From positions 1 to 64,000 of the forward strand of contig NZ_JAHWGT010000040.1 in NCBI RefSeq assembly GCF_020873895.1: a stretch of 64,000 nt of DNA. The letters are read 5' to 3'. This stretch comes from Streptomyces sp. DH12 (GTDB lineage: Bacteria > Actinomycetota > Actinomycetes > Streptomycetales > Streptomycetaceae). The notes under the pieces were generated by a model that worked only from the letters and a program-made list of their open reading frames with translations, was not told the origin of the DNA and did not search any database. Position numbers and translations under genes: made by a program. Shown in pieces: positions 33,845 through 42,792 of the stretch (the stretch's first letter is position 1; each line of letters opens with the position of its first letter).

Positions 33845-34106
33845 ACGGCGCCTCCGGGTCCGGTGCAGCGGTTGTCGTCCGGCGCAACCGACCAGCGGCT
33901 GCGCCGAACGACAAATTACTGCACGGTAACCATCCGGTCGACCGTCGGACCGCGCCGCACCGGACGGTCACGGCCCCGGAGCCGAGCGGCGGTCGTGACC
34001 GCCGGATCGGCCCGGTGCCCGGACCGCCGGTCCACCGCGGCCGCGGACGGCCGGGGGGTTACTGCCGGAACCGTGGGGCGCCGTGACGGAGCGCACCCGG
34101 GGACGG

Positions 34107-34328
34107 TCAGGCCGGCGTGGCCTTCTTGCCCCGCGTCGCTCCGCCGCGTCCACGCAACACGACTCCCGATTCGGTGAGCATCCGGTGGACGAATCCGTAG
34201 GACCGGCCGGTCTCCTCGGCCAGGGCCCGGATGCTCACGCCGGCGTCGTACTTCTTCTTCAGGTCTGCCGCGAGCTTCTCGCGCGCGGCGCCGGTCACCC
34301 GGCTGCCCTTCTTCAGAGTCTCGGCCAC
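34107..34328 (-). CDS. gbn: Gbn-like nucleoid-associated protein (GATC-binding helix-turn-helix)
   Basis: 73 residues, VAETLKKGSRVTGAAREKLA onward, with a helix-turn-helix formed by ASIRALAEETGRSYGFVHRM-like sequence (here VSIRALAEETGRSYGFVHRM, residues 31-50) and a basic C terminus RGRGGATRGKKATPA. It matches my memory of S. coelicolor SCO1839, Gbn, a 73-residue nucleoid-associated protein that binds GATC sites and influences sporulation and antibiotic production. GTG start at 34328 with GAGGAGG five bases upstream. The identification rests on remembered sequence, length and genomic position. Confidence 0.8.
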   Translation of the reverse strand: MAETLKKGSRVTGAAREKLAADLKKKYDAGVSIRALAEETGRSYGFVHRMLTESGVVLRGRGGATRGKKATPA

Positions 34329-34627
34329 CCGTGCCTCCTCAAGGGAAGTGCGCTCTGGTCTTCTCATGATCACCCCTCCGAGCCCACATGGCCAGCCATT
34401 CGACAAGGTCGGTGCACGCGGGTTTCCGCGCCGGGCGGCCCCGTGGGGCGCCGAAATCCCCGCCGCGACCGGAAGCGGAACGCGAAGTACCAGGTCAGCG
34501 GCGCCCACACGGGGACGCGCGGCGCGGCGCGGGCGGGGCGGAAGCCGCCCGGTGCCACGCCGCGGTATGAGATCGGCTCACTCAGATGAAGGATCACCGC
34601 TGAGCCGAATGATCCAGGCGGGGTTGA
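34329..34627. other. Non-coding stretch between gbn and the ABC-F gene, with clustered GATC
   Basis: No gene seen. It must hold the gbn promoter and the ABC-F 3' end. GATC occurs at about 34368 close to the gbn start, and four times within 60 bases (about 34571, 34592, 34611, 34626) next to the ABC-F stop. GGATCA (34591-34596) and TGATCC (34610-34615) form an inverted repeat, nested with GGCTCA...TGAGCC. Confidence 0.5.
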
Positions 34628-36226
34628 TCAGGCCAGGGAGACCAGGTCCGCGTAGTCCGCACCCCACAGGTCCTCGACACCGTCCGGGAGCAGGATGATG
34701 CGCTCCGGCTGGAGGGCGTCGACGGCGCCCTCGTCGTGCGTGACCAGGACGACCGCGCCCTTGTAGGTGCGCAGCGCGCCGAGGATCTCCTCGCGGCTCG
34801 CGGGGTCGAGGTTGTTCGTCGGCTCGTCGAGCAGCAGCACGTTCGCCGAGGAGACCACCAGCGTGGCGAGCGCCAGCCGGGTCTTCTCACCGCCGGAGAG
34901 GACCCCGGCCGGCTTGTCGACGTCGTCGCCGGAGAAGAGGAACGAGCCGAGGACCTTGCGGACCTCGACCATGTCCAGGTCCGGCGCGGCCGACCGCATG
35001 TTCTCCAGGACCGTGCGGTCGGGGTCGAGGGTCTCGTGCTCCTGGGCGTAGTAGCCGAGCTTCAGCCCGTGGCCCGGGACGACCTCGCCGGTGTCGGGAC
35101 GCTCCGCGCCGGCGAGCAGCCGCAGCAGCGTGGTCTTGCCGGCGCCGTTGAGGCCGAGGATCACCACCCGCGAGCCCTTGTCGATGGCGAGGCTGACGTC
35201 GGTGAAGATCTCCAGCGAGCCGTACGACTTGGACAGGCCCTCCGCCGTCAGCGGGGTGCGGCCGCAGGGGGCGGGGTCCGGGAAGCGCAGCTTGGCGACC
35301 TTGTCGGACTGCCGCACCTCGTCCAGGCCGGACAGCAGCTTCTCGGCGCGGCGCGCCATGTTCTGCGCGGCGACCGTCTTGGTGGCCTTGGCCCGCATCT
35401 TGTCGGCCTGGGCGTTGAGCGCGGCGGCCTTCTTCTCGGCGTTCTGCCGCTCGCGGCGGCGGCGCTTCTCGTCGTCCTCGCGCTGGCGCTGGTACAGCTT
35501 CCAGCCCATGTTGTAGATGTCGATCGCGGAGCGGTTGGCGTCGAGGTAGAAGACCTTGTTGACGACCGTCTCGACGAGGTCGACGTCGTGGGAGATGACC
35601 ACGAAGCCGCCGCGGTAGGTCTTCAGGTAGTCGCGCAGCCAGGTGATCGAGTCCGCGTCCAGGTGGTTGGTCGGCTCGTCGAGCAGGAGCGTGTCGGCGT
35701 CCGAGAAGAGGATCCGCGCCAGCTCGATCCGGCGGCGCTGACCGCCCGAGAGGGTGTGCAGCGGCTGGCCGAGCACCCGGTCGGGCAGGCCCAGGGCGGC
35801 GGCGATGGTGGACGCCTCGGCCTCCGCGGAGTACCCGCCCTTGGTGAGGAACTCGGTCTCCTGGCGCTCGTACTGCTTGAGGGCCTTCTCGCGGGTGGAG
35901 CCCTTGCCGGTGGCGATGCGCTCCTCGTTGGTCCGCATCTTGTGGATCAGTACGTCCAGGCCGCGGGCGGAGAGGATGCGGTCGCGGGCCAGCACGTCGA
36001 GGTCGCCCGTGCGCGGGTCCTGCGGGAGGTAGCCCACCTCGCCGGAGCGGGTGATGGTGCCGGCGGCGGGGATGCCCTCGCCCGCCAGGCACTTGGTGAG
36101 CGTCGTCTTGCCGGCGCCGTTGCGGCCGACGAGGCCGATGCGGTCACCCTTGGCGATGCGGAAGGAAGCGGACTCGATGAGGACGCGTGCGCCGGCGCGC
36201 AGCTCGAGACCGGTGGCGGTGATCAT
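34628..36226 (-). CDS. ABC-F family ATPase (ribosome-associated)
   Basis: 532 residues, two ABC ATPase domains and no membrane segments. Domain 1: Walker A GRNGAGKTTLTK, signature LSGGQRRRIELARIL, Walker B LLLDEPTNHLD. Linker rich in Arg/Lys/Glu (QREDDEKRRRRERQNAEKKA, about 255-300), the P-site tRNA interaction motif of ABC-F proteins. Domain 2: GLNGAGKTTLLR, LSGGEKTRLALATL, LLLDEPTNNLD. ABC-F proteins act on the ribosome in translation rescue or antibiotic resistance; this looks like the housekeeping type. ATG at 36226 with GGAGAG upstream. Confidence 0.92.
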   Translation of the reverse strand: MITATGLELRAGARVLIESASFRIAKGDRIGLVGRNGAGKTTLTKCLAGEGIPAAGTITRSGEVGYLPQDPRTGDLDVLARDRILSARGLDVLIHKMRTNEERIATGKGSTREKALKQYERQETEFLTKGGYSAEAEASTIAAALGLPDRVLGQPLHTLSGGQRRRIELARILFSDADTLLLDEPTNHLDADSITWLRDYLKTYRGGFVVISHDVDLVETVVNKVFYLDANRSAIDIYNMGWKLYQRQREDDEKRRRRERQNAEKKAAALNAQADKMRAKATKTVAAQNMARRAEKLLSGLDEVRQSDKVAKLRFPDPAPCGRTPLTAEGLSKSYGSLEIFTDVSLAIDKGSRVVILGLNGAGKTTLLRLLAGAERPDTGEVVPGHGLKLGYYAQEHETLDPDRTVLENMRSAAPDLDMVEVRKVLGSFLFSGDDVDKPAGVLSGGEKTRLALATLVVSSANVLLLDEPTNNLDPASREEILGALRTYKGAVVLVTHDEGAVDALQPERIILLPDGVEDLWGADYADLVSLA

Positions 36227-36473
36227 GGACAGACTCTCCAGGGCGGGGTGGACGGCGGAAGAACGGCGGCTGCGGTGACTTCGACACCGTCTAATGCACG
36301 GGGAGAAAGGCCATACGGGCCAGTCTAACGGGCGCATGCAACTGCTTTACCGGTGTCCGCGGGCCGCCGGACGCGCGATCGGGGCGGGCACCCGTCGGAC
36401 GCGCAAAACGGGGCACCAGACAACCACCGCGCCGATACTCGGCGCAGGAGCGACGGAGGGTGGTGCCCGCGCC

Positions 36474-37367
36474 ATGCGGTTCGACGACGACGCCGATCTG
36501 GACACATCGGAGGTACGGGACGCGCGCGGGGGCGGCGGTCTCCCCGGCGGCCGGGCGACGGTCGGCGGCGGGGTGGCCGGGGTGATCGCGCTCGTGCTGG
36601 CGCTGGTCTTCGGCGTGGGGCCCGAGCAGCTCGGGCTGACGGACGGCGGCGCCCCGGACCGCCCGGCCGCCTCGGCGGCGGGCGACCTCGACGCGGCCTG
36701 CCGTACGGGGGCGGCCGCCAACGCCCGGGAGGACTGCCGGATCGTCGCCGTCGTCAACAGCGTGCAGGACTACTGGCGCGGAGCCCACGCGCGGGCCGGC
36801 GAGCGGTACACGGACGCCCGGACGGTGCTGTTCACCGACCGGGTGGGCACGGCGTGCGGGGCGGCGACCTCGGCGGTCGGGCCGTTCTACTGCCCCGCCG
36901 ACCGGCAGGTCTACCTTGACCTGGACTTCTTCGGGGAGCTGCGCGGCCGGTTCGGCGCCTCGGGCGGGCCGTTCGCCGAGGCGTACGTGGTGGCCCACGA
37001 GTACGGCCACCACGTGCAGAACCTCGCGGGGACGCTCAGCCGCGCGCAGGACGGGCGGCAGGGCGCCGGCAGCGGCTCCGTGCGGGTGGAGCTCCAGGCG
37101 GACTGCCTGGCCGGGGTGTGGACCCGGCACGCCACGACGACCCCGGACGAGCGGACGGGCCGGCCGGTCCTGGCGGAGGTGACCGACCAGGACGTCCGGG
37201 ACGCGCTGGACGCCGCCGCCGCGGTGGGCGACGACCGGATCCAGGAGCGGTTCCAGGGGCGGGTGAACCCGGAATCCTGGACGCACGGCTCCGCCCAGGA
37301 GCGGCAGCGGTGGTTCTCGGTGGGGTATCGCACGGGCGACGCGGCGCGCTGCGACACCTTCGGCTGA
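36474..37367 (+). CDS. Neutral zinc metallopeptidase (YpfJ family)
   Basis: 297 residues. A cytoplasmic N terminus RFDDDADLDTSEVRDARGGG is followed by one transmembrane helix (about 40-55) and an extracytoplasmic peptidase domain with HEYGHHVQNLAG (HExxH, zinc ligands and Glu) and ELQADCLAGVW (third ligand region). The four Cys in CRTG, DCR, ACG and YCPADRQVY may form disulfides. Natural substrates of this family are unknown. ATG at 36474, GGAGGG 14 bases upstream. Divergent from the ABC-F gene; 247 bases lie between. Confidence 0.88.
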   Translation: MRFDDDADLDTSEVRDARGGGGLPGGRATVGGGVAGVIALVLALVFGVGPEQLGLTDGGAPDRPAASAAGDLDAACRTGAAANAREDCRIVAVVNSVQDYWRGAHARAGERYTDARTVLFTDRVGTACGAATSAVGPFYCPADRQVYLDLDFFGELRGRFGASGGPFAEAYVVAHEYGHHVQNLAGTLSRAQDGRQGAGSGSVRVELQADCLAGVWTRHATTTPDERTGRPVLAEVTDQDVRDALDAAAAVGDDRIQERFQGRVNPESWTHGSAQERQRWFSVGYRTGDAARCDTFG

Positions 37368-37377
37368 GCCGGGCGGC

Positions 37378-37419
37378 GAGCCCCGGGGCCCGGGTCCCGG
37401 GCGGCGGGCCCCGGGGCTC
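37378..37419. terminator. Bidirectional terminator between convergent genes
   Basis: Perfect 15-base arms GAGCCCCGGGGCCCG and CGGGCCCCGGGGCTC around a 12-base loop, between the metallopeptidase stop and the stop of the minus-strand unknown gene. Confidence 0.8.
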
Positions 37420-37431
37420 GGGGCGGCTCGG

Positions 37432-38865
37432 TCAGGCGCCTCCGGTGTGGACCTGGAAGGCGGCGCGGCGGACCGCCTTGGCGAGGGCCGGGTCGGGGTG
37501 CGCGGCGGCCAGCGCGACCAGCACCTGGACCGTACGCGGGTGCCTGACCGCCCGGACCTCGTCGAGCAGCGCGGGGACGGTGCCCTGCACGGCGGACTCC
37601 AGGTGCCGCACCAGCAGGTCGCTCTCGCCGTGGTCGACGACGGCGGCGGCGGTGTCCACCCACAGCCAGGTCGCCTCCTCGCGGGTGAGGACGTCGGCGG
37701 CCTCGTCCGGGTCGGCCCCCTCGTGCTCCGCCAGCCACAGCAGGGCGTAGGGGCGCAGCGGCGGCTCGTCGACGGCGGTGCGGACCTCCGCCTCGGCGGC
37801 GCCGCCGACCACGCGGAGCGCCTCGAAGGCGAGCCCGCGCAGGAGCGCGTCGTCGCCGCGGGCGACGGCGAGGAGCTCGGCGACGGCGCTGCCGACGGGA
37901 CGGGCGGCGAGCCAGGCGCGGTACTCGGCCCGGGCCGGGCCGGGGGTGAGCCGGACGCAGCCGCGCAGCATGTCCTCGGCGGACTGCTCGATGTGGCCGG
38001 CGGGGCTCTGGGCGGCGACGCAGATCTGCTCCAGCTTGACCCACACCGCCCAGTTGCCCAGCGGGGTCAGGGTCGCCTGGCCCTCGCCGAGGGTCAGCGC
38101 GCCGACGGAGGCCAGCCCCTCCAGCGCCCAGTCGAGCAGGCCGGGCAGGGCGTCCGGACCGGTGTCCTCGGCGGCGGAGCGCTCCCGCCGGGCGTGGGCC
38201 CGGGCGCGCGCCTCCTCGCCCGCCTGCCCGTCGGCGGCGAACGGCACCTCGCAGCGCTGCTCGCGCAGCTCGGCGACGCGCTGGCGGAGCAGGTCGAGCA
38301 GGGCCGGCACCAGCACCGGTCCGGCGGAGAGCTGGAGGAGCGACAGCACCTGCGGGACGGCTTCCACGACCTCGGCGACCGCCGCCGGCTCGGCGTCGCG
38401 CGGGGCCGGGTGGGCGAGCGACCAGGCGTCGAGGAGCGCGACCCAGCCGCGCAGGGCGGCGGAGTCGTCCCGGTCCCAGGCGCGCAGCCGCCAGCCGGGG
38501 CGGACGGTGTCGCCGTGGATCTCGACGAGCCCGGCGAGTCGGGCGCGGTCCCAGGCGGTGCGCACCTGGGCGGGGGTCAGGGCGAGGGCCGCGGCGGCCC
38601 GCTCCCGCGCGGAGGCCGGGGCCTCGACGGTGACGGGGCCGCGGTTGACGGCGGCCCAGCGGGCGACCCGTACGGCGTCGGCCAGGACCCGGCGGGCCTG
38701 GCGGGCCAGCTCCGCCCGCGGGGGCGTGCCCTCCGGCGGGCGCGGGGCCGGCCGCGTCCTGCGGTCGGCCACCGCCCGCCGGGCGGTCGTCGCCAGCGAC
38801 CGGGGACGGACGAGTCGGAGTCTGGAGTTGCGCGCCAGTTGCTCATCGGGCTTTCGAGACGTCAC
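37432..38865 (-). CDS. Hypothetical helical protein, HEAT-like
   Basis: 477 residues, no family recognised. The N terminus is basic (LRLVRPRSLATTARRAVADR); the middle has a winged-helix-like stretch (ALALTPAQVRTAWDRARLAG, LVEIHGDTVRPGW); the C-terminal 200 residues are alternating helices of HEAT-repeat character (LLRGLAFEALRVVGGAAEAE, LLVRHLESAVQGTVPALLDE, VQVLVALAAAHPDPALAKAV). This suggests a scaffold or protein-protein interaction role. GTG start at 38865 with GGGAAG nine bases upstream; the open frame runs further upstream without coding character. Confidence 0.7.
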   Translation of the reverse strand: MTSRKPDEQLARNSRLRLVRPRSLATTARRAVADRRTRPAPRPPEGTPPRAELARQARRVLADAVRVARWAAVNRGPVTVEAPASARERAAAALALTPAQVRTAWDRARLAGLVEIHGDTVRPGWRLRAWDRDDSAALRGWVALLDAWSLAHPAPRDAEPAAVAEVVEAVPQVLSLLQLSAGPVLVPALLDLLRQRVAELREQRCEVPFAADGQAGEEARARAHARRERSAAEDTGPDALPGLLDWALEGLASVGALTLGEGQATLTPLGNWAVWVKLEQICVAAQSPAGHIEQSAEDMLRGCVRLTPGPARAEYRAWLAARPVGSAVAELLAVARGDDALLRGLAFEALRVVGGAAEAEVRTAVDEPPLRPYALLWLAEHEGADPDEAADVLTREEATWLWVDTAAAVVDHGESDLLVRHLESAVQGTVPALLDEVRAVRHPRTVQVLVALAAAHPDPALAKAVRRAAFQVHTGGA

Positions 38866-38921
38866 GGGGGCAGTCTTCCCGCTGACGGCCCGAAAGCCCA
38901 AACGGAATGGGACGGTCGCGC

Positions 38922-40049
38922 TCAGACGAGCGGGACGAGGAAGCGGCGCAGGGCCTCCTCGTAGCGGTCGGGGTCGGCGTTCCACATCGCGCCGTGCGGT
39001 GCCTGCCGGACGGTGTGGAGCGTGACGAGGCCGGGGCGAAGCTCGGCGAGCCGGCGGCTGGGGGCCCAGGGGGCGAGGGTGTCGTCGGGGCCGTGGACGA
39101 CGAGGGTCGGCACGTGCAGGGCGGCCGGGTCGGCGGCCTCGCGCAGGGCGTCGCCGTGCGGGCCGGTCCTGCCCTGGGCGGCGCGGACGGTGAGGGGCAG
39201 CAGGGCGGCGGGGACGCGGTGGGCGGTGGCGAGGGCGCGGACGGTGGCGTCCCAGTCGAGGACCGGCGAGTCGAGGACGAGGCCGGCGATCCGGTCGCGC
39301 AGGCCGCCCCGGGCGACGGTGTGCAGGGCCATGGCGGCGCCGGTCGACCAGCCGTACAGGATGACGCGCCCCGCGCCGCGGCGCAGGGCGTACCGGACGG
39401 CGGCGTCGACGTCGTGCCACTCCGAGCCGCCCAGGTGGCCCACGCCGTCGGCGGGGCGCGGGGCGCCGGGGTCGCCGCGGTAGGAGACGCCGAGGACGGG
39501 GAGCTGGGCGGCGTGCAGGAAGCCGAGCACGTTCAGGGGGTGCTCGCGGGTGGTGCCCAGGCCGTGGACGGCGACGACCCAGGTGGTGCGGTCGGCGGGG
39601 ACGTACCAGGCGGGCAGGGGGCCCAGCTCGCCGGGGACCTCGACGTCCTCGTGGTCGATGCCGAGGGCGGAGGCGGGGGTGCCGGTGTGGAGCTGCGGGG
39701 TGAGGCGGACGCGGGCGCCGGCGCCGAGGGTGCCGTGGTGGACCCGTTCCAGGCGGCGCACGACGGTGTCGGGGCTGTGCGGCACGTCGGGCAGGACGGG
39801 GCCGACGACGGCGTGGACGCCGGGGCCCCGCAGGCCGTACACGCCGGGGCGCTGGGAGGCGAGGCCGCGGGTGAGGACGACCCGGCCGGGGCCGGTGGCG
39901 TGCACGGTGAGCCGCGGCTCGCCGGGGAGCGGGCGCCCGGGGCGCGGGCCGAGCGCCCTGCCGCTGGCGTACCGGCCGGCCGCCACCGCGGCGGTGCCGG
40001 CTCCGATCACTGTGGCGGCGACGACGGCCGCACCTGTACCCGGGCGCAT
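38922..40049 (-). CDS. Alpha/beta hydrolase, membrane-anchored or secreted
   Basis: 375 residues. An N-terminal hydrophobic helix (VVAATVIGAGTAAVAAGRYA) acts as signal anchor. The hydrolase domain from about 150 has VVAVHGLGTTREHPL, the nucleophile elbow YGWSTGAAMAL (Ser of GWSTG), VLDSPVLDWDATVRA, VHGPDDTLAPWAPS (Asp) and QAPHGAMWN (His). The peptidase S9/acylhydrolase-like order is complete. Substrate unknown. ATG at 40049 with CTGGAG close upstream; the open frame further upstream is a shadow of the pit gene. Confidence 0.85.
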   Translation of the reverse strand: MRPGTGAAVVAATVIGAGTAAVAAGRYASGRALGPRPGRPLPGEPRLTVHATGPGRVVLTRGLASQRPGVYGLRGPGVHAVVGPVLPDVPHSPDTVVRRLERVHHGTLGAGARVRLTPQLHTGTPASALGIDHEDVEVPGELGPLPAWYVPADRTTWVVAVHGLGTTREHPLNVLGFLHAAQLPVLGVSYRGDPGAPRPADGVGHLGGSEWHDVDAAVRYALRRGAGRVILYGWSTGAAMALHTVARGGLRDRIAGLVLDSPVLDWDATVRALATAHRVPAALLPLTVRAAQGRTGPHGDALREAADPAALHVPTLVVHGPDDTLAPWAPSRRLAELRPGLVTLHTVRQAPHGAMWNADPDRYEEALRRFLVPLV

Positions 40050-40111
40050 CGCTCCAGTGTCGGCACGGCGGCGGATCGATGCCAGTGGGCGCGCGGCCCG
40101 GGGGTGACGGG

Positions 40112-40783
40112 TCAGTGGGGCCGGTGGCCGTAGCCGCGGAGTCTGCCGGCGGCCTCGGCCAGCTGGTCCGGGGTGAGGAGGCTCGGCGTGCGGCCCGGGT
40201 GGGCGGTGGCGGTGAGCCAGACCCGGCACATCCACTCCAGCTGGGCCGTGCGGTCGTACGCCTCCTCCAGCGTCGCGCCGTACGCGAGGGTGCCGTGGTT
40301 GCGCATCAGGCAGGCGGTGCGGTCGGTGAGGGCGGCGAGGACGTGGTCGGCGAGCTCCCGGGTGCCGTAGAGGGCGTAGGGGGCGACGCGGACGGGGCCG
40401 CCCAGGGCGCCGGCCACGTAGTGGACGGGCGGGAGTTCGTCGACGAGCGTGGAGACGGCGGTGGCGTGCACGGCGTGGGTGTGGACGACGGCGCGGGCGT
40501 CGGTCGACCGGTACAGCGCCAGGTGCGTCGGCAGCTCGCTGGTGGGCGGCAGGACGCCGCGGACCTGCCGGCCGTCCAGGTCGACGGCGACGGTGTCGGC
40601 GGCGGTCAGCCGGGTGTAGGGCACGCCGCTCGGGGTGACCAGGACCAGGTCGCCGACCCGGGCCGAGACGTTCCCCGAGGTGCCGACGACCAGGCCGTCG
40701 GCGACGGTCCTGCGGGCGGTCTCCACCAGCTCGTCCCACGTCCGCGCCACGGCGTCGGCGCCGGGCCGCTCGTCCTCGGTCAT
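40112..40783 (-). CDS. Class II aldolase/adducin family protein (fuculose-phosphate aldolase-like)
   Basis: 223 residues. Zinc-binding HTHAVHATAVS, the phosphate-site GTSGNVSARVGD, and the C-terminal RNHGTLAYGATLEEAYDRTA match L-fuculose-1-phosphate or L-ribulose-5-phosphate aldolase/epimerase relatives. It cleaves or epimerises a phosphorylated sugar; a methylthioribulose-type dehydratase role cannot be excluded. 62 bases before the hydrolase gene on the same strand. Confidence 0.87.
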   Translation of the reverse strand: MTEDERPGADAVARTWDELVETARRTVADGLVVGTSGNVSARVGDLVLVTPSGVPYTRLTAADTVAVDLDGRQVRGVLPPTSELPTHLALYRSTDARAVVHTHAVHATAVSTLVDELPPVHYVAGALGGPVRVAPYALYGTRELADHVLAALTDRTACLMRNHGTLAYGATLEEAYDRTAQLEWMCRVWLTATAHPGRTPSLLTPDQLAEAAGRLRGYGHRPH

Positions 40784-40909
40784 GCGGTGATCCTGTCAGC
40801 GGGGGCGTCGGCCCGGAAGTGACGTGTGTCTCGGCGCCGGGGGGTTTCCGCGCCGCGGGGCCCGCAATCGCCGGGCCGACACGTAACCGGAATGCGGGTA
40901 CACAGGTTG

Positions 40910-40953
40910 GGTCACCGTGCGGCCTGGAGCAGTTCACCTTCCGTTCACCCAGG
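40910..40953 (+). promoter_or_regulatory. PHO box (PhoP binding repeats) upstream of pit
   Basis: Four consecutive 11-base units begin at 40910, 40921, 40932 and 40943. Two are near-perfect PHO-box units, GTTCACCTTCC and GTTCACCCAGG; the first is GGTCACCGTGC; the second is degenerate. This is the direct-repeat operator of PhoP in Streptomyces. It ends 47 bases before the pit ATG and would overlap the -35 region of a promoter whose -10 may be TACGTT (40959-40964). Confidence 0.8.
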
Positions 40954-41000
40954 TTGCCTACGTTCAGCGCGGTACTGACGTCGAACGATTGCCTGGGTAA

Positions 41001-42278
41001 ATGGAACACATCACGCTGCTGCTCGCCATTGTGGTCGTGACAGCTCTCGTGTTCGATTTCACAAACGGTTTCCACGACACCGCCAACGCGATGGCCACGA
41101 CCATCTCGACCGGCGCGATGAAGCCCAAGGCGGCGGTGGCCATGTCCGCCGTCCTGAACCTGGTGGGCGCGTTCCTCTCCGTGGAGGTCGCCAAGACGAT
41201 CTCCAAGGGGCTCGTCGACGAGACGGGGATCCAGCCGGAGGTCATACTCGCCGCGCTGGTCGGCGCGATCCTCTGGAACCTCCTGACCTGGCTGGTCGGT
41301 CTGCCGTCCAGCTCCTCGCACGCCCTCATGGGCGGTCTGATCGGCGCGACCGTCGCGTCCGTCGGCGTCAGCGGCGTCAACGGCGGCGTCGTCCTCACCA
41401 AGGTCCTGATCCCGGCCGTGGCCGCCCCGGTGGTCGCCGGCGTCGCCGCGATGGTCGCCACCCGCCTCACCTACAAGGCGGGCGCGAACATCGACGCCAA
41501 GACCAGCCGCAAGGGCTACAAGGCCGGCCAGATCGCCTCCGCGGGCCTCGTCTCCCTCGCCCACGGCACGAACGACGCCCAGAAGACCATGGGCATCATC
41601 ACCCTCGCCCTGGTCGCCGGCGGCGCCCTCGCCCCCGGCTCCAACCCGCCCGTGTGGGTCATCGTCTCCGCCGGCCTGGCCATCGCGCTCGGCACCTACC
41701 TGGGCGGCTGGCGCATCATCCGGACCATGGGCAAGGGCCTCACGGACCTCCAGCCGCAGCAGGGCTTCGCCGCCCAGACCGGCGCGGCCACCGTGATCCT
41801 CGCCTCCTCGCACCTGGGCTTCTCGCTCTCCACGACGCACGTCTGCTCGGGCGCCGTCATGGGCGCCGGCCTCGGCCGCAAGGGCGGCGTGGTCCGCTGG
41901 TCGACCGCGACCCGGATGTTCGTCGCCTGGGGCCTGACCCTGCCGGCCGCCGGCCTGGTCGCCGCGCTCGCCGAGTTCGTCGCCCGCCAGGGCGACTGGG
42001 GCGTGGCCGTCGTCGCGGCCTTCCTGGTCGGCTCCTCGGCCGCCATCTGGTTCATCTCGCGCCGCCAGGTCGTCGACCACACCAACGTCAACGATGTCGA
42101 GGACGCCGGCGACGCCGCCGCGGACGAGCCCGCCGGGGTCGTCACCACCGCCATCGCGGCCGTCACCCCGCCGCCCGCCGGCCCGGTCGCCGCCGACACG
42201 GACGGCGACGACTCCCTCAAGACCACCATCCCGGCCCCGGTCGCCGCCTCCGGCGCGGCCCCCACGGCCTCGGTGTAA
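41001..42278 (+). CDS. Inorganic phosphate transporter, Pit family
   Basis: 425 residues, about 10 transmembrane helices. The two inverted Pit signatures are FDFTNGFHDTANAMATTIST near the N terminus and SLAHGTNDAQKTMGIITLAL in the middle; LPSSSSHALMGGLIGA and LSTTHVCSGAVMGAG follow each half. It imports phosphate, probably as a metal-phosphate complex, with low affinity. The C-terminal 65 residues are a cytosolic tail. The PHO boxes upstream place it under PhoR-PhoP control. It corresponds by position to pitH2 of S. coelicolor as I remember it. The 73-residue membrane protein follows after 18 bases. Confidence 0.94.
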   Translation: MEHITLLLAIVVVTALVFDFTNGFHDTANAMATTISTGAMKPKAAVAMSAVLNLVGAFLSVEVAKTISKGLVDETGIQPEVILAALVGAILWNLLTWLVGLPSSSSHALMGGLIGATVASVGVSGVNGGVVLTKVLIPAVAAPVVAGVAAMVATRLTYKAGANIDAKTSRKGYKAGQIASAGLVSLAHGTNDAQKTMGIITLALVAGGALAPGSNPPVWVIVSAGLAIALGTYLGGWRIIRTMGKGLTDLQPQQGFAAQTGAATVILASSHLGFSLSTTHVCSGAVMGAGLGRKGGVVRWSTATRMFVAWGLTLPAAGLVAALAEFVARQGDWGVAVVAAFLVGSSAAIWFISRRQVVDHTNVNDVEDAGDAAADEPAGVVTTAIAAVTPPPAGPVAADTDGDDSLKTTIPAPVAASGAAPTASV

Positions 42279-42296
42279 GGAAAGAACGGCATCGGT

Positions 42297-42518
42297 ATGG
42301 ACATCGACTGGGCAGCCCTCGGCTCCGTCTTCGGAGTGGGTCTCGTCACCACCGTCGCACTCGTCGGCCTCTTCACCCTCGGCCTCATCGGCCTCTCCCG
42401 CCAGGAGCAGGCCGCCGTCCAGGGCGGTTCCGCCACCCTGGCCCGCACCGGCGCGTACGCCTGCTTCGCGCTGTGCGCGGCGGCCGTCGCGTACGGCATC
42501 TACCTGATCGTGGCCTGA
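42297..42518 (+). CDS. Small membrane protein downstream of pit
   Basis: 73 residues with two transmembrane helices (LGSVFGVGLVTTVALVGLFT and YACFALCAAAVAYGIYLIVA) and a short basic loop with SRQEQAAVQGG. AAGGAAAG precedes the ATG. The 18-base gap to pit indicates co-transcription and thus phosphate control. No known function; possibly an accessory of the transporter. Confidence 0.75.
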   Translation: MDIDWAALGSVFGVGLVTTVALVGLFTLGLIGLSRQEQAAVQGGSATLARTGAYACFALCAAAVAYGIYLIVA

Positions 42519-42589
42519 CCCCGCGTCACGGACACCCCGGCCCGGCCGTCGTGAACGGGGCCTGTGGGGCTCCGCACACCGCTCCATCG

Positions 42590-42765
42590 CAGGTCAAGGG
42601 TGAGTTGACGGGCCTTCGCGGCCCGTGGTGGACTGCCCAGGCCATATCCGGCGGCAGGAGAGGAAGCCCGGTGAGAATCCGGCGCGGTCCCGCCACTGTG
42701 ACCGTCCCGCGCACGCCGCGGGGCGGGAGTCAGGAACTCTCACCGCCGGTCACGTCGAGCCAGGG
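42590..42765 (+). promoter_or_regulatory. Cobalamin (AdoCbl) riboswitch
   Basis: The conserved core is clear: GGAAGCCCGGTGAGAATCC (42662-42680), then GGTCCCGCCACTGTGACCG (42686-42704), and GTCAGGAACTCTCACC (42729-42744). An upstream stem (GACGGGCCTTCGCGGCCCGT, 42607-42626) and a downstream B12-box-like GAGCCAGGGCG complete the fold. It lies on the plus strand directly before the cobalamin operon, and should lower its expression when cobalamin is plentiful, most likely at translation initiation. Exact ends are approximate. Confidence 0.93.
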
Positions 42766-42792
42766 CGCGGACCCTGAGTGAGGACATTGCGC

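Noticed and set aside
40050-42587. Upstream extension of the alpha/beta hydrolase frame
   Set aside because: It runs antisense through the aldolase and pit genes; the hydrolase starts at 40049.
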